Assembly: GCA_945929965.1 (NCBI GenBank)
Contig: CAMEOT010000030.1
Span: 1 to 32,379 of the forward strand
Direction of reading: 5' to 3'
Origin: an uncultured Lachnospiraceae bacterium
Lineage (GTDB): Bacteria > Bacillota > Clostridia > Lachnospirales > Lachnospiraceae
DNA: 32,379 nucleotides
In this document: positions 30,744-32,379 of the stretch, one piece after another
How positions within the stretch are numbered: the stretch's first letter is position 1
Layout: the number at the start of each line of letters is the position of its first letter
Translations under genes and position numbers: made by a program
The notes under the pieces: generated by a model
The model's input: the letters and a program-made list of their open reading frames with translations, nothing else
What the model was told of the DNA's origin: nothing
The model's database searches: none

Positions 30744-32327
30744 ATGACTGATAATTATAATGATGATTATAGAGAAGTAATTCCCGAGGAGGAAAAAACA
30801 GAGACTACTCTGAGCGAAAATCGGGATAATGAAAAAAATAGCGACGATACGCAGGTAGTGGATACTGCTGGTGAAAATTCCGCTGAGAAAAAGACAGAGG
30901 ACAAAAAGGACAGCAGCGAATATGAGGACGTCTGCTTTATTTGCCGCAGACCGGAGAGCAAAGCCGGCAGAATGTTCAAGCTGCCCAATCATATCTGCAT
31001 TTGCGATGACTGCATGCACAAGACTATGGAGACTGTGAGCCAGTTCGACTACCAGGGTATGCTGAACAATCCAGGCGATCTGAACCAGTTTGGCGGACAG
31101 AACGGCTTCCCCAATATCAGCTTTGTGAACCTGGCAGACCTCCAGGGAGACGGCGGCATCCCCAACAAGCAGAAACTCAAGAAGAAAAAGAAAGCCGAAG
31201 GTCCTAAGCCGGTATTCAACATCAAGGATATTCCGGCACCCCATAAGATCAAGGCAAGCCTGGATGAGTATGTGGTAGGACAGGAAAAAGCCAAAAAAGT
31301 CATCTCTGTCGCAGTATACAACCATTATAAGAGAGTTGCGACTGATACCATGGATGAGATCGAGATTGAGAAGTCCAATATCCTTATGATCGGTCCCACC
31401 GGTTCCGGTAAGACTTATCTGGTGAAAACACTGGCAAGACTGCTGGATGTGCCTCTGGCGATTGCAGATGCAACTTCCCTGACGGAGGCCGGATATATTG
31501 GAGACGACATCGAGAGCGTAGTATCCAAGCTGCTGGCAGCCGCAGGTAACGATGTAGAGAAAGCGGAGAAAGGTATTATCTTTATTGATGAGATTGATAA
31601 GATCGCCAAGAAGAAAAATACCAATTCCCGGGATGTCAGTGGTGAAAGTGTACAGCAGGGAATGCTGAAATTACTGGAGGGTGCCGAGGTGGAAGTACCG
31701 GTAGGTGCCAATAGCAAAAATGCCATGGTGCCCCTGGCTACGGTGAACACCCGCAATATCCTGTTTATCTGCGGTGGTGCATTTCCGGATCTGGATGAGA
31801 TCATCAAGGAGCGCCTGACCAAGACCGCATCCATCGGTTTTAATTCCGAACTGAAGGACAAATACGATAAAGATACCGATATCTTATCTAAGGTGACCGT
31901 AGAGGATATCCGTAAGTTCGGCATGATTCCGGAGTTCATCGGACGACTGCCTATCATCTGTACTCTGCAGGGACTGAGCAAGGAGATGCTGGTGAAGATC
32001 CTGAAGGAGCCGAAGAACGCGATCCTGAAGCAGTACCAGAAGCTCCTGGAACTGGATGAAGTGAAACTGGAATTTACGGATGATGCCCTGGATGCAATTG
32101 CCGAAAAGGCTATGAAACGCGACACCGGCGCCAGAGCCCTGCGTTCCATTATTGAGGATTTCATGCTGGATATCATGTACGAGATCCCCAAGGATGACAA
32201 CATTGGAAGAGTCACCATTACCAGAGAGTATATCGAAGGAACCGGTGGCCCTATCATTGATATCCGCAGCAATGAGATTCTGGAGCCTGTGGAGAATCTG
32301 AAACAGATTCCGGCGGAAGAGAAATAA
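30744..32327 (+). CDS. clpX: Variant ClpX-family AAA+ unfoldase
   Basis: 527 residues, about 100 more than usual ClpX, from ATG 30744 behind AAGAGGAGAATAAC. An acidic head (1-60) precedes a four-Cys zinc domain (C64, C67, C87, C90), a linker with KKKKK (about 100-165), and the AAA+ core: Walker A GPTGSGKT (217-224), pore loop GYIG (250-253; GYVG is usual), Walker B IIFIDE (278-283), the ClpP-binding IGF (364-366) and sensor-2 GARALR (462-467). The segment between LEGAEVEVP and the ICGGAF strand reads VGANSKNAMVPL, where ordinary ClpX has PPQGGRKHP, so the RKH substrate-entry loop is absent. No clpP or tig is adjacent. It unfolds proteins and probably docks ClpP; the altered loops suggest a second ClpX with different clients. 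Confidence 0.9.
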   Translation: MTDNYNDDYREVIPEEEKTETTLSENRDNEKNSDDTQVVDTAGENSAEKKTEDKKDSSEYEDVCFICRRPESKAGRMFKLPNHICICDDCMHKTMETVSQFDYQGMLNNPGDLNQFGGQNGFPNISFVNLADLQGDGGIPNKQKLKKKKKAEGPKPVFNIKDIPAPHKIKASLDEYVVGQEKAKKVISVAVYNHYKRVATDTMDEIEIEKSNILMIGPTGSGKTYLVKTLARLLDVPLAIADATSLTEAGYIGDDIESVVSKLLAAAGNDVEKAEKGIIFIDEIDKIAKKKNTNSRDVSGESVQQGMLKLLEGAEVEVPVGANSKNAMVPLATVNTRNILFICGGAFPDLDEIIKERLTKTASIGFNSELKDKYDKDTDILSKVTVEDIRKFGMIPEFIGRLPIICTLQGLSKEMLVKILKEPKNAILKQYQKLLELDEVKLEFTDDALDAIAEKAMKRDTGARALRSIIEDFMLDIMYEIPKDDNIGRVTITREYIEGTGGPIIDIRSNEILEPVENLKQIPAEEK

Positions 32328-32328
32328 A

Positions 32329-32379
32329 TTGAGAGTTAATATAAGAAATGCTATCGAATCCCCGGAGTCCTTGGCTACT
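32329..32379 (+). CDS. Possible start of a further gene (cut by window edge)
   Basis: A TTG one base after the clpX stop opens a frame of 17 codons with no stop to the window end (LRVNIRNAIESPESLAT). GGAAGAG lies about 8-12 nt upstream inside clpX. Too short to identify; it may be chance. Confidence 0.2.
   Translation, partial: MRVNIRNAIESPESLAT

Noticed and set aside
30477..31325. 282-residue minus-strand frame over the clpX leader and N-terminus
   Set aside because: It spans a terminator, a promoter and the ClpX zinc domain on the other strand; its composition is that of an antisense reading.
31415..32272. 285-residue minus-strand frame over the ClpX core
   Set aside because: Ser-rich antisense of the conserved AAA+ domain; no independent support.

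Overview
The window looks like a chromosomal segment of a Gram-positive gut-type Clostridia, most likely Lachnospiraceae. This rests on strong AAGGAG-type ribosome sites, sigma-A promoters with 17-bp spacers, GH25/Big_2 surface proteins, LCP-family and DegP-like proteins, and moderate GC content. Every credible gene is on the + strand. The genus call is inference; no 16S or other marker is present.

Layout. (1) 1-3038: the 3' part of a large membrane-anchored GH25 muramidase with an acidic, tyrosine-rich tandem-repeat tail, followed by a terminator and two near-identical 124-bp repeats (3039-3408). (2) 3409-18896: a tightly packed polysaccharide operon with rmlB, rmlA, a second GH25 protein, rmlC, the ABC export permease (Wzm type), two tandem paralogous multi-span membrane proteins (DUF6056/GT-C-like), the ABC ATPase (Wzt type) with a C-terminal carbohydrate-binding-type domain, a methyltransferase-kinase fusion, and two large GT2 glycosyltransferases. 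(3) 19010-23231: phosphoglucomutase, then two more GT2 enzymes downstream of a weak terminator. (4) 23333-25991: polyprenyl-phosphate sugar-1-P transferase (chain initiation) and an LCP ligase (attachment to the wall), with their own promoter. (5) 26119-28886: a rhamnosyltransferase-type GT2 and glmS, again with their own promoter. (6) 29076-32327: housekeeping and stress genes, namely a DegP/HtrA-like protease and an unusual long ClpX variant behind a structured leader that carries a third, diverged copy of the 3 kb repeat.

How it works together (inference). PgcA makes glucose-1-P and GlmS makes glucosamine-6-P. RmlA, RmlB and RmlC make dTDP-4-keto-L-rhamnose; the last step, RmlD, is not in the window. 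The phosphotransferase primes undecaprenyl phosphate and five GT2 enzymes build the chain. The methyltransferase-kinase fusion may cap it, and the Wzt C-terminal domain may read the cap before Wzm/Wzt export. The two DUF6056-like proteins may decorate the chain outside the membrane, LCP links it to peptidoglycan, and the GH25 enzymes remodel the wall around it. There is no Wzx or Wzy, which fits ABC-dependent export.

The most interesting points are the WbdD-like cap-and-recognise module in a Gram-positive locus, the paired GT-C-like proteins lodged between the two transporter genes, the dispersed structured repeat (3 copies) tied to transcription signals, and the ClpX variant that lacks the usual RKH pore-entry loop.
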